A stretch of 64,000 nucleotides of DNA from Talinum fruticosum. Its lineage: Eukaryota; Streptophyta; Magnoliopsida; Caryophyllales; Talinaceae. A model generated the notes under the pieces. The model searched no databases and was not told where the DNA came from. It worked only from the letters and a program-made list of their open reading frames with translations. Every line of letters begins with the position of its first letter. Position 1 is the stretch's first letter. The stretch is from assembly GCA_021018815.1 (NCBI GenBank), contig JAITYX010000008.1, forward strand, positions 10,228,001 through 10,292,000, read 5' to 3'. Position numbers and translations under genes: made by a program. Below are positions 11,944 to 23,912 of this stretch, piece by piece.

Positions 11944-12386
11944 AACCTACCAAACGGGATGCATGACCAAGTGCAGCTCTCTAGAAGAGATCACCGATGG
12001 GGCGTGCTCTGGTACTGGTTGCTGTCAAACTCAACTCCCTGATGGTATCCATCGTATCAACATTGAGGCCGGCAGCTTCTCCAACTATACTAAAACCGCC
12101 AAGGAGTTCACGCGATGTACCTCGGCCTTCATGGTAGCTAAGGACTCCTTCAAATTCACCCTGGCTAACTTGACCACAAGGTATGATCAGTTGCCTGAAA
12201 CGCTGCCTGCGGTCTATGATTGGACCATTGGTGATGAAACATGTGCTGTGGCTCAAGCAAAAGGCGATTGTTTATGCTGCGACAGTCAAGGCTCTAAATG
12301 TGTTGATCACTTGGAACTAGGCGGTTATCGTTGCAGTTGCTCAGCTGGATACTCCGGCAACCCATACTTGCCTCATGGATGTCAAG
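11944..12386 (+). CDS. WAKL-2 exon 2: WAK-associated Cys-rich domain and EGF-like repeat
   Basis: Open throughout, from the acceptor TTAAACAG to the donor GTCAAG|GTGA. It contains G-T-G-C-C-Q-T, a V-Y-D-W-T-I-G motif common to this cluster, and an EGF-like repeat ending G-Y-S-G-N-P-Y-L. The phase agrees with exon 1 once the lost base is allowed for. Confidence 0.85.
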
Positions 12387-12759
12387 GTGATTACTCATTG
12401 TTACCCTAATTGTCCCTAGCACTTCTAGTATTGGATTATTATGCAACGTATGAAATGATTTTATTTTATGGAACATACATACGTCAAGTCCACATGTCCG
12501 CATGAAGGAGCACGTTAGAGTATATAATATACAAGACCTATTCATGAGCTACCAATGACAAAGTAAAGCTTTTAATTGAAACAGTTCTTTAAATTAAAGC
12601 TCAAACCTTCGTATTGCCCAAATCTAACATTGCAAAATAAGCATTGGGTCTCAACACCATCTGAAGGATCAGGTGATATTGATTGAGTTGATTTTTTGAC
12701 AGTTTATTATGTCGTGTAGAGATGTCAAAATATAGGACTTTTTTTACCTTTTAATTTCT

Positions 12760-13960
12760 TTTGTGAAGATAAGTGTGGGTTACCTAAGTGTTCGGGGATA
12801 GGATACCAAACCCAAACTTTGAAAAGTCCCGAGAGGATCAAATATACCCTAGAGGAGGGTTGAATATGGTATTTTAAAATTTTGAAACGTTTGACTAACC
12901 GAGAGTCGAGATGTCGGATATATGAAGAACAAACAAACAGAAAAGTAAATGGGACAATGCAAGTTTATTTGTTTACGATCTTAGCGCAGATCCAAATATT
13001 TGGGTTAATGACCGTCTAAGGTTTCCTCCCTTAGGATTATCTTCTACTTTTCTTATCACTTTAATTGTCGGATAAGTTTTTCACTTAACTTTCTTACTCG
13101 ACCTTTTGAGTACACTAACTCTTAATACCCACTCGCTCACACTTCTTTCAAGTGTTACAACTCACAAAGTAGTCTTCCCCAAGACTCTTAACTACAACTC
13201 ACAAAGTATCTGACTTTGTTACATAATCTGAGTAAGCACAAATACAAGGGACTAAGATCAGATATGAAATGTATTCTCTTGCTTGCTTGATTCACGGTCT
13301 TGGCTTGTGTTTTTATAACTTTCCCTTCATTTGGTAGATCGTTGAAGTTACCATTGGAGATTTGATCTTCTCCGATTGACTTGGTAACTTGATCTTGGTA
13401 GAATCTGACTGCTGGTCGAATCTTGATTCTTTCCAAGTTTGGCTTGTCTCTTGATTTGCTCATGTATCTTTGAATGTTCATCTTGCCTTAGCAACCTTCA
13501 ATCATTGCTTAATTTACGTGGTTGCATTTTTCTTATACTTGCAACGAATAAGGGCATGATCCGACTGATATCGTTCCAAAAATAAGATCAATGAAATATG
13601 TGGAAAAATTATGATTTTATGCAATAAAATCATACCATAATATGCTATAATATATCGGAGATTTTAGGGATTATATTCAGAGAGAATATTTCCGTAATTC
13701 AATAATATAATATAATGCCAAATGAGGAAATGATAACCAAGAATAAAATCTGATGTATGAAGAATATAAGGGATAAATATGGAATGCATCTAACTACCTT
13801 GAGTATAAAATTTATTAAAGCTCAACGGGCTCGGATAAATCAATAAATGAACGTGTTTGACTGATCAGATTTATCATCCGACTAACAAACTTAAAGCCTA
13901 AGCATATAACCTACCTCAACTTTTTGCACAGCCTGTAAAAAGATTGTCCTAATGGATACA
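12760..13960 (-). mobile_element. LTR-derived fragment in intron 2 of WAKL-2, minus strand
   Basis: The segment CCCTAGAGGAGGGTTGAAT at about 12849 is the reverse complement of the CCTATTCACCCCCTCTAGG type of motif also seen near 54445, which is common at LTR ends of Copia/Sirevirus-like elements (recalled, not searched). A minus-strand TATAAAAACAC lies near 13315. No coding domain is present. Right boundary and family are uncertain. Confidence 0.4.
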
Positions 13961-14089
13961 TCTTCTATCATAGTTGTGTTAAAAAGTTGGATGAGTTGTA
14001 TATTAATTGAACATTACCTGGGCGAGTGGGTGTCATAGAATGATGTTTGACAATCTTTCTTTTTTGGGGGTCAATGTGATTATAACCAG

Positions 14090-14263
14090 ATATTAACGAA
14101 TGTTCGGCTGAAAACGTCAACAACTGTAAAGAACCAGCAACTTGCGTTAACACAGAAGGATCTTACTATTGCCATTGCCCAGAGGGATTCCGAGGAAAAG
14201 GCACCACTCCTGATCCTTGCGTTCCTCCGCTAATCCATAGCCGAGCCGTCAAGATTATTTTGA
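14090..14263 (+). CDS. WAKL-2 exon 3: calcium-binding EGF-like repeat
   Basis: The acceptor AACCAG precedes D-I-N-E-C, the calcium-binding EGF signature. Six Cys follow, with the N-T-x-G-S-Y-x-C motif. The donor is TTTTGA|GTAAGT. Its 174 nt compare with 183 nt in WAKL-3 and WAKL-6, so the frame is kept. Confidence 0.88.
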
Positions 14264-15173
14264 GTAAGTACACTTATAGCTTGGATTACTTTACCGGCTT
14301 GGTCCATGATAACATATTACGTACTCTTATATATAGTAGTACTCATATGTCACATATATGTTTTTCTCGAGTGTCGGCCTTATAATGCTCACGCTAGCAT
14401 TGTGTTGGACTTGATCCGATCATATCTGTGTCTACCCCCGGGCGCACAATGTTTCTCTTGTATTATTGATTCGCTGCATATCTATTTTTTTATGTAAAAA
14501 GTTTAGTTTCATTGAAGAATTAACATTCCGGTTTATCTGTCTGGTTGAATATTGATTTTTGTGATCCAAATGATTTGTTTTTCAGTTGGATCAAGTGGTT
14601 TTAAGCTTTGATTAAAAAAAGAGATTTTTGCTTTTGCTAAATTACCCTATTAACCAAGCAATGATGATTCTTTTTCCCATTTGGTTAGGTGAAAAGTTCT
14701 TTCTGTCTACCTTTCAAAAAAAAAAAAAAAAAAAGAGCTCTTTTCGGCTAGTTGTGAACCTTAGCCATTTTGCAGGTCCCTCGTTTGACTGCGCTTATTT
14801 ATAAATGCCTTATCATATCTTGTGCAACAATTTGACGGAGTGGTTAGATTTGGACTCGAGACCTCTCGAAAAGAAGAGTTTTTATGTATATCAAAGACTA
14901 TTTCAACTAGAAACACATGGTAATTTGACACTCATTTCCTTTAAATAAGATTTCATGTAATATCGTAAACTAAAAAAATATTTGATGGAAGAACTTTATT
15001 CCTTATATGTGCCAATAATAACTCGACTTCAATGAGATAGACGATCCATGATGCAAAAAAGATAGACCATTCAACTCATTTAAAAATTTTTTTTTAATGT
15101 GTGGACAGCTGAAAAGGGTCATGGTTCTTACACCATGTCTTTTTGGCATAAGTTTACTCACTTTCTTCTACAG

Positions 15174-16386
15174 GTGTGGGCGGTAGCGTTATTCTTTTAC
15201 TCTTACTTGGCTTTCTGCTCTACTGGTACCACGGTAAGAAGCAAGTGATAAGAATGCGGGACACCTTCTTCCGGCAAAATGGTGGCTTGATTCTTTATCA
15301 GAGACTTTCTAGGCCAGATACATCAGTCGATGTTGTCAAAATATTTACAGTTGAAGATCTTAAAAAGGCTACTGATAATTACAGTGACAATAATATTATA
15401 GGGCGTGGAGGATTTGGCGTTGTCTATAAAGGGAAGTTGCTAAATAACCAGATTGTTGCCATTAAGAAGTCACTGAAAGTTGATTCGAGTCAGATCGAGC
15501 AATTCATCAACGAGGTCCTTGTGTTATCCCAAGTTAATAACAGGAACGTGGTGAAACTCTTGGGATGTTGCTTGGAGACTGAAGTTCCACTTCTTGTTTA
15601 TGAGTTTATCGGAAACGGGACACTCCATGACCACCTTCATGGTGAAACTAGGGCCTCTCTCCTCCCGTGGGATGTTCGACTAAGGATTGCCACAGAAGTG
15701 GCTGAGGTGCTCGCATACTTGCATACTACGGTGTCTACACCCATTATTCATCGAGATGTCAAGTCCATGAATATACTTTTGGATGAAAACTATGTCGCGA
15801 AAGTATCTGACTTCGGTGCTTCAAAGCTAGTTCCTATGGACCACGATCAGCTAGCTACAATGGTCCTAGGAACACATGGCTACCTAGACCCAGAATACAT
15901 GCAAACTAGTGAATTGAATGAAAAGAGCGATGTGTACAGTTTTGGGGTTGTTCTGGTGGAGCTATTGACTAGAAGGAAGGCCTTTTGTTTCGAAAGGCCT
16001 GAAAATGAGAGGTGCCTTGCCATGCATTTTTGGTAAGATACAAGGAACAACGTGTGTCAGAGATCATCGACGAGAAAATCACAAGCCACGGAGCGAGTGA
16101 TCAACTGGTGGAGCAGCTTAGCGAAGTTGCTATCCTTGCAAGAAGATGCCTGGAAGTAAAAGGGGATGATCGTCCGAGCATGAAGGAAGTTGCGATGGAA
16201 TTAGAGCGAGTAAGGCAGAAGCATGGGCACCCATGGTCGTCGAATGTTGGATCGTTTGAAGAGGAAAGACGGCACTTGCTAAGTAAGACAGAGGATGCTG
16301 GTGCCTATTATGGTGAAAACACTCTCGAAATTTCCAATAGTCAAAGTTGTGTGGTGCATCTAGTTCCTTCGGGCAATGGGAGATGA
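15174..16386 (+). CDS. WAKL-2 exon 4: membrane helix and Ser/Thr kinase
   Basis: G-V-G-G-S-V starts a helix of about 18 hydrophobic residues, then a basic stop-transfer (G-K-K-Q). The kinase has the glycine loop G-R-G-G-F-G, V-A-I-K-K, H-R-D (15749-15757), D-F-G (15809-15817) and [10 protein letters not shown], all the residues of an active kinase. A base missing from the T run at 16026-16030 shifts the frame after A-M-H-F; the tail continues in the next frame to the stop at 16384. Confidence 0.88.
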
Positions 16387-16800
16387 TTACAATTGGCTAG
16401 CTATGGTTGAATTTTCTTTTGGGGGGAGGATCTGTATCAATAAAATGTAATCCCATGTGTTGACAGGATTGTTGGGCTGATCCAAAAATCATAAAGAAAA
16501 AATGGCCAATTTAACCAGTCGAGTTCCTGAAGGTATTGAAACAACGATTCATATTACTCATCAAATGGGTGAGTGACCAAAGAAGTCGATCCAACATGGC
16601 TCATGTTTAATACAAGAGTTAGTTTTAGGGTTCGGAATTCATCTACGTTGATTACAAAATTAACATCTAAAGTTTAAATTTTCAAATTAGCTTGAAATCT
16701 CGTTCTCAAGGTTAGATTTTAGACCTTTATATGTGCAAGTTGGGGCTACTTGCTTATGGTACACACCCGTGCTATGTACTGGGCTAGTGCTTGCACAAAA
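16387..16800 (+). repeat. 3' flank of WAKL-2, paralogous to the psi4 flank at 38315-38680
   Basis: The two stretches share, in order, GATCCAAAAATCATAA, GAGTGACCAAA and ATGTGCAAGTTGGGG segments. This shows that WAKL-2 and psi4 belong to one duplication family that includes non-coding DNA. No gene is seen. Confidence 0.75.
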
Positions 16801-16806
16801 TTAGAA

Positions 16807-17003
16807 CAAAATTCATCATTAGACCCCCACCTTAGAGGAACCGTAGTAGACCTACACAAGTCAGAGAGGGATACCAAAGCCCTAGACCAAGAGGCTGAAG
16901 ACTCTAATCACAACAACAATTCTATCCAACACAAAGGGTGGAAATTGTTCCCTCCCAGGTTTGAACATGGGAGGTTGGCCAACTCGGCCAACGTCACTTT
17001 GGT
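16807..17003 (-). mobile_element. tRNA-derived SINE, minus strand, 9-bp target duplication
   Basis: On the minus strand the element begins with an A-box-like TTGGCCGAGTTGGCC and a B-box-like GTTCAAACCTGG, as in tRNA-derived plant SINEs. AAATTAGAA flanks it on both sides (16798-16806 and 17004-17012). The paralogous flank of psi4 near 38670 lacks it and reads GCTTACGCAAAGGTTGAGA, the empty site. Confidence 0.75.
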
Positions 17004-17012
17004 AAATTAGAA

Positions 17013-18472
17013 TAAAGGTTGAGATCGCCTCACTACCGACCTACTCTACAGGACTGATAAGGTTGAGATAGCCTTTTGGTTGAAGAAAATTCATCAACGA
17101 AAGCAGTTGGGCCAAAGACATGCTATGGAAAGTTTATCAAAGAAATTTGAGAAGTTTGGTCCAAAGATTAACTCTTTGAATAACCGCGGGAGACTTCGAC
17201 AATATCAATAACAACTAAATCTTTTTTGTTTATTTTTTATTTAATCCTCTACTTATCTGGAGTGGCAATGTATTGTAATTCGAATATTCTATATTAAGTA
17301 ATTATTTAGTGATATTTATAAAATATAAAATTTATTTTAAATAACGTATGAATCTAAGCTAATTTTTTATTAGAAATAAAAATTTAAACTAGTTTTTTAT
17401 TGGAAATAAAAAATATGTTGATGTCACCTTTGCTATTCAACATTTAAATACGAACCACGTATTACGTTGGAGACATGGAATAGTCAAGTCTAGCGGCTTA
17501 ATTAACAGCGCCAGAAGACAAAGTCCGATAGTACGACTGATGAAGAAACAAACATTCTAGTCGATTAGTGCTCTCGATCTTAGCTTGACTTGCCATAGAT
17601 GTCATCCTCGAGTGCCTTCGCCGAAAGCGAAATAGTCCAATTGGCATGGAAGGCGGATATGCTGTATTTTATGTAGTCAAGACGAGACTAATCCGATCGT
17701 AACTCTTACGGCCAGATTTAAAGACATTTTGTCTATCATGGAAAAATCTTTGGTTCACGGACCATGTACATGTGCGTGTGGGTGTGGGTGTGCCCCACGA
17801 GACTCGTAATTGGATTTCTCAGAAATAATCCATAACATATATAGTTTAAAATTTTGTATAAGTGGTCTTTAATTAATCGAGTAATGCTTCTATCCCGAAA
17901 TTAATTGATAATTAGAGGAGTAATTTATAAACTTGTAAACATGATACAATGACAGTTGATTATATATTCCGACATGTTTGGATTTTCTCCTCTTGAAGTT
18001 AATGAAAACATGTGTTATTTTTCAAATATCAGCAACAACTCTCTAATTCAACCTAAATATATCTCGATGAGCAAAAGAACACAAATTTAAATCTCCATAA
18101 GCGTACCTGTGTCACAAAGAATGTTGTGTCGGCTTATATATGTACTATTGGATTCTTCATTTTAAAAGTTGAAGATAGATTGTGCCATGAATACAGTGAG
18201 TTTGGCAATTTACCTTTATCTAATATAATGTGAATCTATATTATCAGAATTAAATTAAAATCAATCAAAATAACACTAAAATGGTTTAGAAGTCGTCACC
18301 GAATTACAGTCCAAAATTATCTCATTTGATTTCAAAATTGAGAGGGTTTCATTAAAAAATTATTGTTTTTTTACGCAAGTTATAAAATTTATTGTTAAAT
18401 CTTGCAGAAATAAAAACCAATGTTATTTAATATAATAACATTTAATAAAACTACGTTGGACATAGGGCTGGA
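17013..18472. other. Intergenic AT-rich stretch with a diverged repeat
   Basis: No gene is supported. The segment 17481-17660 (AGCGGCTTAATTAACA, then TCGATTAGTG and TTGCCATAGAT) recurs at 19007-19540 with other DNA inserted between its parts. The segment CATGGAAAAATCTTTGGT at 17737 recurs near 20934, upstream of WAKL-3, and in a weaker form near 36059. Confidence 0.5.
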
Positions 18473-18986
18473 GGCGACCGGTAACTCCTTTTGTGTGGAC
18501 TTTGTCATGTACCCGGTTAGAATTATGTCCTAAAATTTGGATCCGGTGGAAACCTGGTCCAGGACCAGGTACTTGGTTGGTTGTCTCGTGACTTTTTACT
18601 TGTTAACTTTTTAAAAGTTTTTGACCTATAATTAATAATTATCAAATATTTTCAATGTAATCAATCTAATAATACAAAATTTTCACATTAACAATTAAAC
18701 AAAAAATCTCAAATCCACATGCAACATAAATACCAAATTACAATTTTGAAACCTTAAAACATCATAAAAAAAACATAAAGAGAAAGTCTCAAATCCAATG
18801 TTCACAATCAAAGAAGAAGAAAAAATATACACTGTACATACGGATAACGGGTTTGGGTCCAAATTTTCACTACCCGTTCCCGGACTTGGTTTCAACCGGG
18901 TCCTAAAATTGAGCCCAATCCTAGACCCAGCTCAACCGCGTCCGGATCTGGAATCAGGTACCCGATTCCACTGCTCAACCCTAGTT
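18473..18986. mobile_element. Candidate non-autonomous hAT-like element
   Basis: The left end TAGGGCTGGAG and the right end CTCAACCCTA are imperfect inverted copies, in the style of hAT termini. The body is rich in GGGTCC/ACCCGG-type words and holds a perfect 19-nt palindrome at 18552-18570. The flanks share only about half of 8 bp, so a target duplication is not demonstrated. Confidence 0.4.
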
Positions 18987-18989
18987 AGT

Positions 18990-20165
18990 ACACGAAAAAG
19001 TCAAGTGAAGCGGCTTAATTAACACCACTAGCGTTGAGGTGTGGAGCCTTCTAAGGCTCCATTCGATGGCTGAGAAGGTGACACGATCATGACAAAGTGG
19101 CACGACCAAGCCACAACTCAAAGCAATGAAGGAGGATGCGGGCAAAAGATTGGCACGACCGTGTCAGTAGCAGTTTCACCCCGATGGTCGGTTTTGTGTG
19201 CATTACACTTTATTCCGTTTTGATTGCTGGGGATTATGATTATATAATGATAGATTAGCCTCCATTGACTTCTATTCACGGCAAGAAGCTATCCCTTGTA
19301 AGCCAAAAACCATCTAGTGAATTATTTAATGATTTTTCCCGATTTGATTTTCCACTTAAAAACTCGTGTCTAGGTTTTAGTTTTCTCTTCTCTTGTGCTT
19401 GATTATTGTTTGAGTGTACCTCGATCCTACCGACCAGAAGATAAAGTGATCTCCTAATACGGATTGGTAAGTAAACATTCAAGTCGATTAGTGGCGTGAG
19501 GTTTCCACTTGCCATAGATATTATCCTTGGGCGCATTTGATATAGTGTGCAACAAAGTTTGGAAGCTACCCTACCCGGCAATTTTGTTGGCTTTGGTTAT
19601 GATCAGTTCTTTGATATATTAGGGTTAGCCAAATTCAATTTATGCTTGTAAATTTGAATTTTCACTCATGTCTGCCAAGTAAGTGTTCGTTAAAATGTTG
19701 GAAAAAGTTATCATCTGTATTTTTAGGTGATTGACTTATGCTGAAAGATGAGGTCAATTTGCTAGTGTAGGAAAGTGAACAGCCGAGATTTTAGAGTGAG
19801 AAATAGCCTGAACTAGAGGTAGGTTCGAGGGTTGCTAACCTTGTGGTCTATTTGAGCTAACCCCATGAAAATAGATGATTAAACCACTTAGACTATCTCA
19901 TGACCTATGAAAGTGGTATTGAGTGAGCTTTCTCGATGTAACCGACCATTACTAGCTTAAATTGAGTAGGTTAGAGCATTGTCTTGGCTAATTAGTTCTT
20001 TAATTAAAAATATAGCAAACGAGCCACCTTTTTAGCTTTCTTTTACTTTGATTTTCATTATTTAAAACTCCATATTTAATTTGGGTTATATTGAATCACT
20101 CGAATTAAATTACGATATTTAAAACCCTTTTTCCTATAATTCGACACCATGAATACTCACTAAAA
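18990..20165 (+). mobile_element. Diverged, rearranged member of the 1.4-kb TG..CA LTR-like family (copy D)
   Basis: The part from about 19730 to 20150 follows the order of copy A at 34840-35290: GTCAATTTG-TAGTGT, then the CCCCATGAAAATAG segment, TCATGACC, and a GATATTTAAAAC end zone. Upstream, around 19100-19170, are GCACGACCAAG and GCACGACCGTG words that look like decayed versions of the GCACGGCCGTGC motifs of copies B and C. Ends are not resolved. Confidence 0.5.
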
Positions 20166-21150
20166 ATTCATTTATTTATGAGCCATAAAAATTGCGACCA
20201 AGCATAACCTCTATCAATTTGGTTTGGAAATGCACATCCATTAGCATGTCTTTGATATCATGCTTATCTTTTTAGACAATAGAGACACTCGAAAAATCGG
20301 ACCAATTATCCAGTGCATCATATTTTATTTACTGCTAATTGATTAGATATGCTGTCATGTGTAATTAATTTATGGTTAATTTTTTGGAGATGTGAATTTA
20401 TATTGATATTTTATATTTATTTTTGTTAAATGACTTTTAGGGTAATTATGTACGTTTTATAAGACTTCTTAAAATGTCTTATACTGATTTATATTCATGT
20501 ATTTTATGATCTGAAATTATTATTTTTAATTAATTATAGTTAGTTATAAATGTTAAATTTTAATGTTCATTGACTATGCCGATTAGTATTAAAAGACACC
20601 TCTATTGGATCAATTATATACGAAAAGGTATGTCAAACACATAAGTTTATAAATATGAAAAATTATGAATAAAAAATAATTTTACACAATTTATAATTTG
20701 TAATACAATTCTATTATTCAATCATTCTATTCCTTTTCAATTTAATGTACGATTATATAATTTTAAGTTAAATAAAGCACTTGATGAGTCCCTTTATGCA
20801 AAACAAATATCATTTCCCAGATTTTTATTATAAATGCTTACGACTTTTCAATAATAAATATTCTTTTTTCTTTAAAAACCGGTTTATTTGGTACAAACCG
20901 TCGGTGAGCGGGGAGCAAGACTTTTCCTCTTGCATGGAAAAATCTTTGGTCTACGACGTCGTACATGTGCCCCTTGCCCAAAGGACTACCTTGGGCAAAA
21001 GTATAACAACACATAAATAACTCTTCTCCTGTGGAGAACATCTTATGACTTTTCTTCGTTCAGGGTCTTCTCATTTTCTTACTTCCCCTTAATTATTGTT
21101 TTTGGATTTTTAATCATGTGCTTGATAATGAATATGGTCGAGTTAGTTTG
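20166..21150. other. Intergenic AT-rich stretch and WAKL-3 upstream region
   Basis: No gene seen. The last 300 bp contain a segment similar to 17730 and 36050, and the CTTATGACTTTTCTTCGTT stretch that also precedes WAKL-6 at about 45974, so this is probably the shared promoter region of class B genes. Confidence 0.5.
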
Positions 21151-21157
21151 AGGCCAT

Positions 21158-21164
21158 TATAAAT
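21158..21164 (+). promoter_or_regulatory. Putative TATA box of WAKL-3
   Basis: TATAAAT lies 69 bp upstream of the first ATG in a context (AGGCCATTATAAATGT) nearly identical to that of WAKL-6. Confidence 0.6.
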
Positions 21165-21226
21165 GTATACACTGTGTTGTGCACAACTATAACATCACAT
21201 AATCAAAGTGAGAGACAGAAAGAGAG

Positions 21227-21363
21227 ATGAGTTATTCAACAAATTGGATGATTGCTGCAGCTGTTTTTACAATTCTAACAACATTATCAGCGACGTCGGA
21301 GGCAGCGACCGATGAATCAAGAGTATCCCTACCGGAATGTCCAGAAAAGTGTGGCAACGTTAG
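21227..21363 (+). pseudogene. WAKL-3 exon 1, first part
   Basis: It codes for a signal peptide starting M-S-Y-S-T-N-W, then C-P-E-K-C-G-N-V-S, almost the same as WAKL-6. Similarity to WAKL-6 stops at TTAG (21360-21363) where the retrotransposon begins. Confidence 0.9.
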
Positions 21364-21973
21364 TGATTCGGGTATTTCCGGACAATACCAGCTCACCTGC
21401 CACGTTATCGACCAACTAGGCCTAATCAGTCGGATAAAGGAGGAATCGGCCCAAGACAACCCTTAATGGGCCGGTAAAAGCCCTAAAGCCCACTGGGGCT
21501 AGGGTTTCCCTCAACCGTGGTAAAGTACCATTTTACCCCTTCAAAATCTCCTATAAATACTCATCATTCCCCAATCCCAAGGCATGTTATGTTCATTCGA
21601 CAAGACATCTCATTTGAAGATAATCATTCAAGCTCCTAAGCTCTCAACTCTCATCTACATTCATAACGTTCATCAACGTTCATCGACACACATTCATCCC
21701 CGAGAACTTCCATCTTTGGAAAACTTCTCGACTCCCAAGGAATCCCCACGCAGATCGAGGAAGATCTCCTCGATCCATTCCAACTCGGTTCATTACTAAC
21801 TTGAGCGTCGGAGGGCGTTCCCGGGATCCACCACCCGGGCTTCGCCTTTTGCGAGTTCGAGCAGTCGTCACTCGTACTCGGATCGATCGTGCCACGTCCT
21901 CGGAACCGGAGCGAGAAATCCTTCCTCTCTCCGAATCATCATCCACATCATCAACTCAGCTTTCCCGGAAACA
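21364..21973 (+). repeat. 5' LTR of the gag-only element
   Basis: The segment from TGCCACGTTATCGACC (21398) to CCCGGAAACA (21973) matches the 3' LTR with only a few differences, mostly 1-nt indels. The first 34 bp (from TGATTCGGG) have no clear partner in front of the 3' LTR, so the LTR start could be 21398 instead. It contains CTATAAATACTC (about 21551), a likely TATA box. Confidence 0.8.
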
Positions 21974-21975
21974 GC

Positions 21976-21993
21976 TTTGGCGCCGTCTCGTGG
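21976..21993 (+). other. Primer binding site of the gag-only element
   Basis: TTTGGCGCCGTCTCG directly follows the LTR end. TGGCGCCG is the usual start of the tRNA primer site in Tat/Athila-type Gypsy elements. Confidence 0.65.
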
Positions 21994-22008
21994 GGAGGAA
22001 GGTAGCAT

Positions 22009-23900
22009 ATGGTCGCCGGTGGCACTCGATCTCGATCCAAGATGACTCGCGACACGAACCCACCGGTCTCTCACCCTCACCGCTCAATGCCTACGGGGCC
22101 AATCCCGCGACGCTCCTCAACCCGAGGATGCGGAATCATCTCGGCGGTCTACCGGCAACCGCCACACCCAACCGGAGGGGTACGTCACCCTAGGGGCTCT
22201 CCAAAACCTAATAGAGACCCTTAAAACAACTCGTTGCACAACAAGTGCAAGAACAAGTACGAGTCACCATGGAACAGCGCATGCCAATCATGCCCTTCCA
22301 CTACGCCCCAACTCCCGGGTACGGCACAACCCCTGGGAGGTCAGCCTGTTGGCTACTTCTCGGGCGGGATGCCCTCCCACGCAGCCCCGTAACAACCAAC
22401 TAAGGCACCAACTACGCTTGCTCTTGAGCAGCCAAGTGCCCTCCCGACAAGGCGTCATGAAGAAGGCGACGCACGAGAAATTATCGACGCAAAGAAAGCT
22501 CTCCATAAAGCCAACAAGAACATTGCAACTTCGCACACGGCCTCGACCCCTTATGCTACCCACAGCAGGCGTTCGCCTGGTTCGACGATCATGGCGACAC
22601 CCTTGCCCCAAACACGGAGCGAAGGCCCTCGGGAGCATAAGGTCCGCCAGCCCCGCAAGATCGGCTACACAAAGCCGCCATTCTCATCGAGCCCGCAAGG
22701 CCCTAAGGCGCGACCAAAAGTGGTCTCCGGCCCGAGAGCGGGAGCGATCAAGAGAAAGGCGTCATGAGCAGTCAAATCCGAAGGGTCCCGAGAAGTCGGA
22801 GAGGACCAGGCGCACTCCTCCTCGATCCGAGAGGAGGAAGAGTCCTTCCCTAGTGGAAGTTCCACGCCACCAACCCCGCGCCGTCCCTATCTCTCGGCTC
22901 CGATTCAAGGCCAACCCGAATGCTTTCAACACTCCATTTTCAAAGAAGATCATGAATGCCCCCGAATGAAGAAGATAAAGGTTCCAAACGTTGATCCATA
23001 CAATGGCACAGACTGATCCCGAAGATCACTTGGCGTACTACAAGTCCCACATGTACGTTCGGGACGGGTACGATGCAACCTCATCGCCGATTCTTCCTCG
23101 CTACACTAAAGGGAGTCGCGCAGAAATGGTTCAACAATCTTCCCCAAGGGAGCATCTCTTCCTTCGAGGAGCTATGCGAGAAGTTCGTCGCGCAATTCAT
23201 CGCGAGTTGCAAGCGTAAGAAGACTAGCATCCACCTCTCTAAGATTAAGCAAGGGAGAAACGAGACCCTTAAGGACTATGTCCGAAGGTTTCATGGAGAG
23301 GCCGTCCTTATCTCCGACTCGCAAGATGGAGTCGCCTACACCGCCTTCCTTAACGGACTCGAAGCGGAAGATTCAAATTTTCCTCGCTGAACAAAAGGTG
23401 TCCACCTTGGCGTAAGCACTCCGAAAGGCGGCCGACTTTATTCGAGGCCACAGAGATCTGCATGCGGAGGAAGGAGATGAGGTCGAAAGAAAGGAGGAGA
23501 TGGAAAATTTAATCCTCGAAATGAAGTTGACCACCGCTTCAACACCGACCCCCGAGTATTCTCGATGGAGATCAAAGGGCACCCCATGCTCAAAAAACCA
23601 CCTCCCATGTCGATAATTTAATCCTACGAAAGCGCGAGCTTCCAACAAATATTGCGAATTTCATGAACAAACCGGACACAACACAACGAGTGTCGCGCGT
23701 TAAAGAAGGCGCTTGGGGAGTTGGCGGATAATGGGCAAATTGATCGCTTCCTCGAAAAGATACTCATGGAGCACAAGGAGGTTCTTCAAGGCAGGGTTAT
23801 GAGCACTATGATGATGACGATGCTACTAAGATTGTAGCCACCATCGCTGGGGATTTGCGAGGGGCACGACCCTCTCTTCCTGGAAGGCTTACCTCAGAGC
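22009..23900 (+). pseudogene. gag: Ty3/Gypsy gag of the non-autonomous element, frame-broken
   Basis: A start at 22009 (M-V-A-G-G-T-R-S-R-S) suits a basic gag N-terminus. The conserved gag core lies at 23073-23390: L-K-G-V-A-Q-K-W-F-N-N-L-P, then F-E-E-L-C-E-K-F-V-A-Q-F and L-K-D-Y-V-R-R-F. The Arg/Ser-rich middle (22690-22860) is in a different frame, and further breaks follow near 23390 and 23600. A short C..C..H..C-like stretch (Y-C-E-F-H, E-C-R-A-L-K-K) is seen at about 23650-23710. As the pieces are out of frame this copy probably cannot make full Gag. Confidence 0.75.
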
Positions 23901-23912
23901 GCTCAACAAGTC

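Larger units (their letters stand above)
10416..16386 (+). pseudogene. WAKL-2: wall-associated receptor kinase-like gene, four exons, two 1-nt frame lesions (class A)
   Basis: Exons inferred from GT-AG borders and paralogs: 10416-10854, 11944-12386, 14090-14263 and 15174-16386. They encode a signal peptide (from M-S-Y-S-K-W), a galacturonan-binding domain (C-P-E-K-C-G, Y-P-F-G-I-G), a WAK-associated Cys-rich domain with G-T-G-C-C-Q-T, an EGF-like repeat, a calcium-binding EGF repeat, a membrane helix and a Ser/Thr kinase. Two single-base losses break the frame: one near 10612 in a C run, giving a stop at 10698, and one in the T run near 16028, giving a stop at 16034. Total exon length is 2269 nt; two more bases would give 757 codons. 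Either a recent pseudogene or assembly error; the shared second lesion favours a real one. Confidence 0.85.

Noticed and set aside
16026..16036. A hidden intron donor (TTTTTG|GTAAGA) explaining the WAKL-2 frame change
   Set aside because: psi4 has the same gap without a good donor, psi1 and psi5 read straight through, and no acceptor is needed because homology continues at once.
21364..21400. WAKL exon sequence continuing for 34 bp after TTAG
   Set aside because: The translated text loosely echoes the expected exon (G-I-S-G .. L-T-C), but the DNA does not align and the exon resumes in full at 29550.
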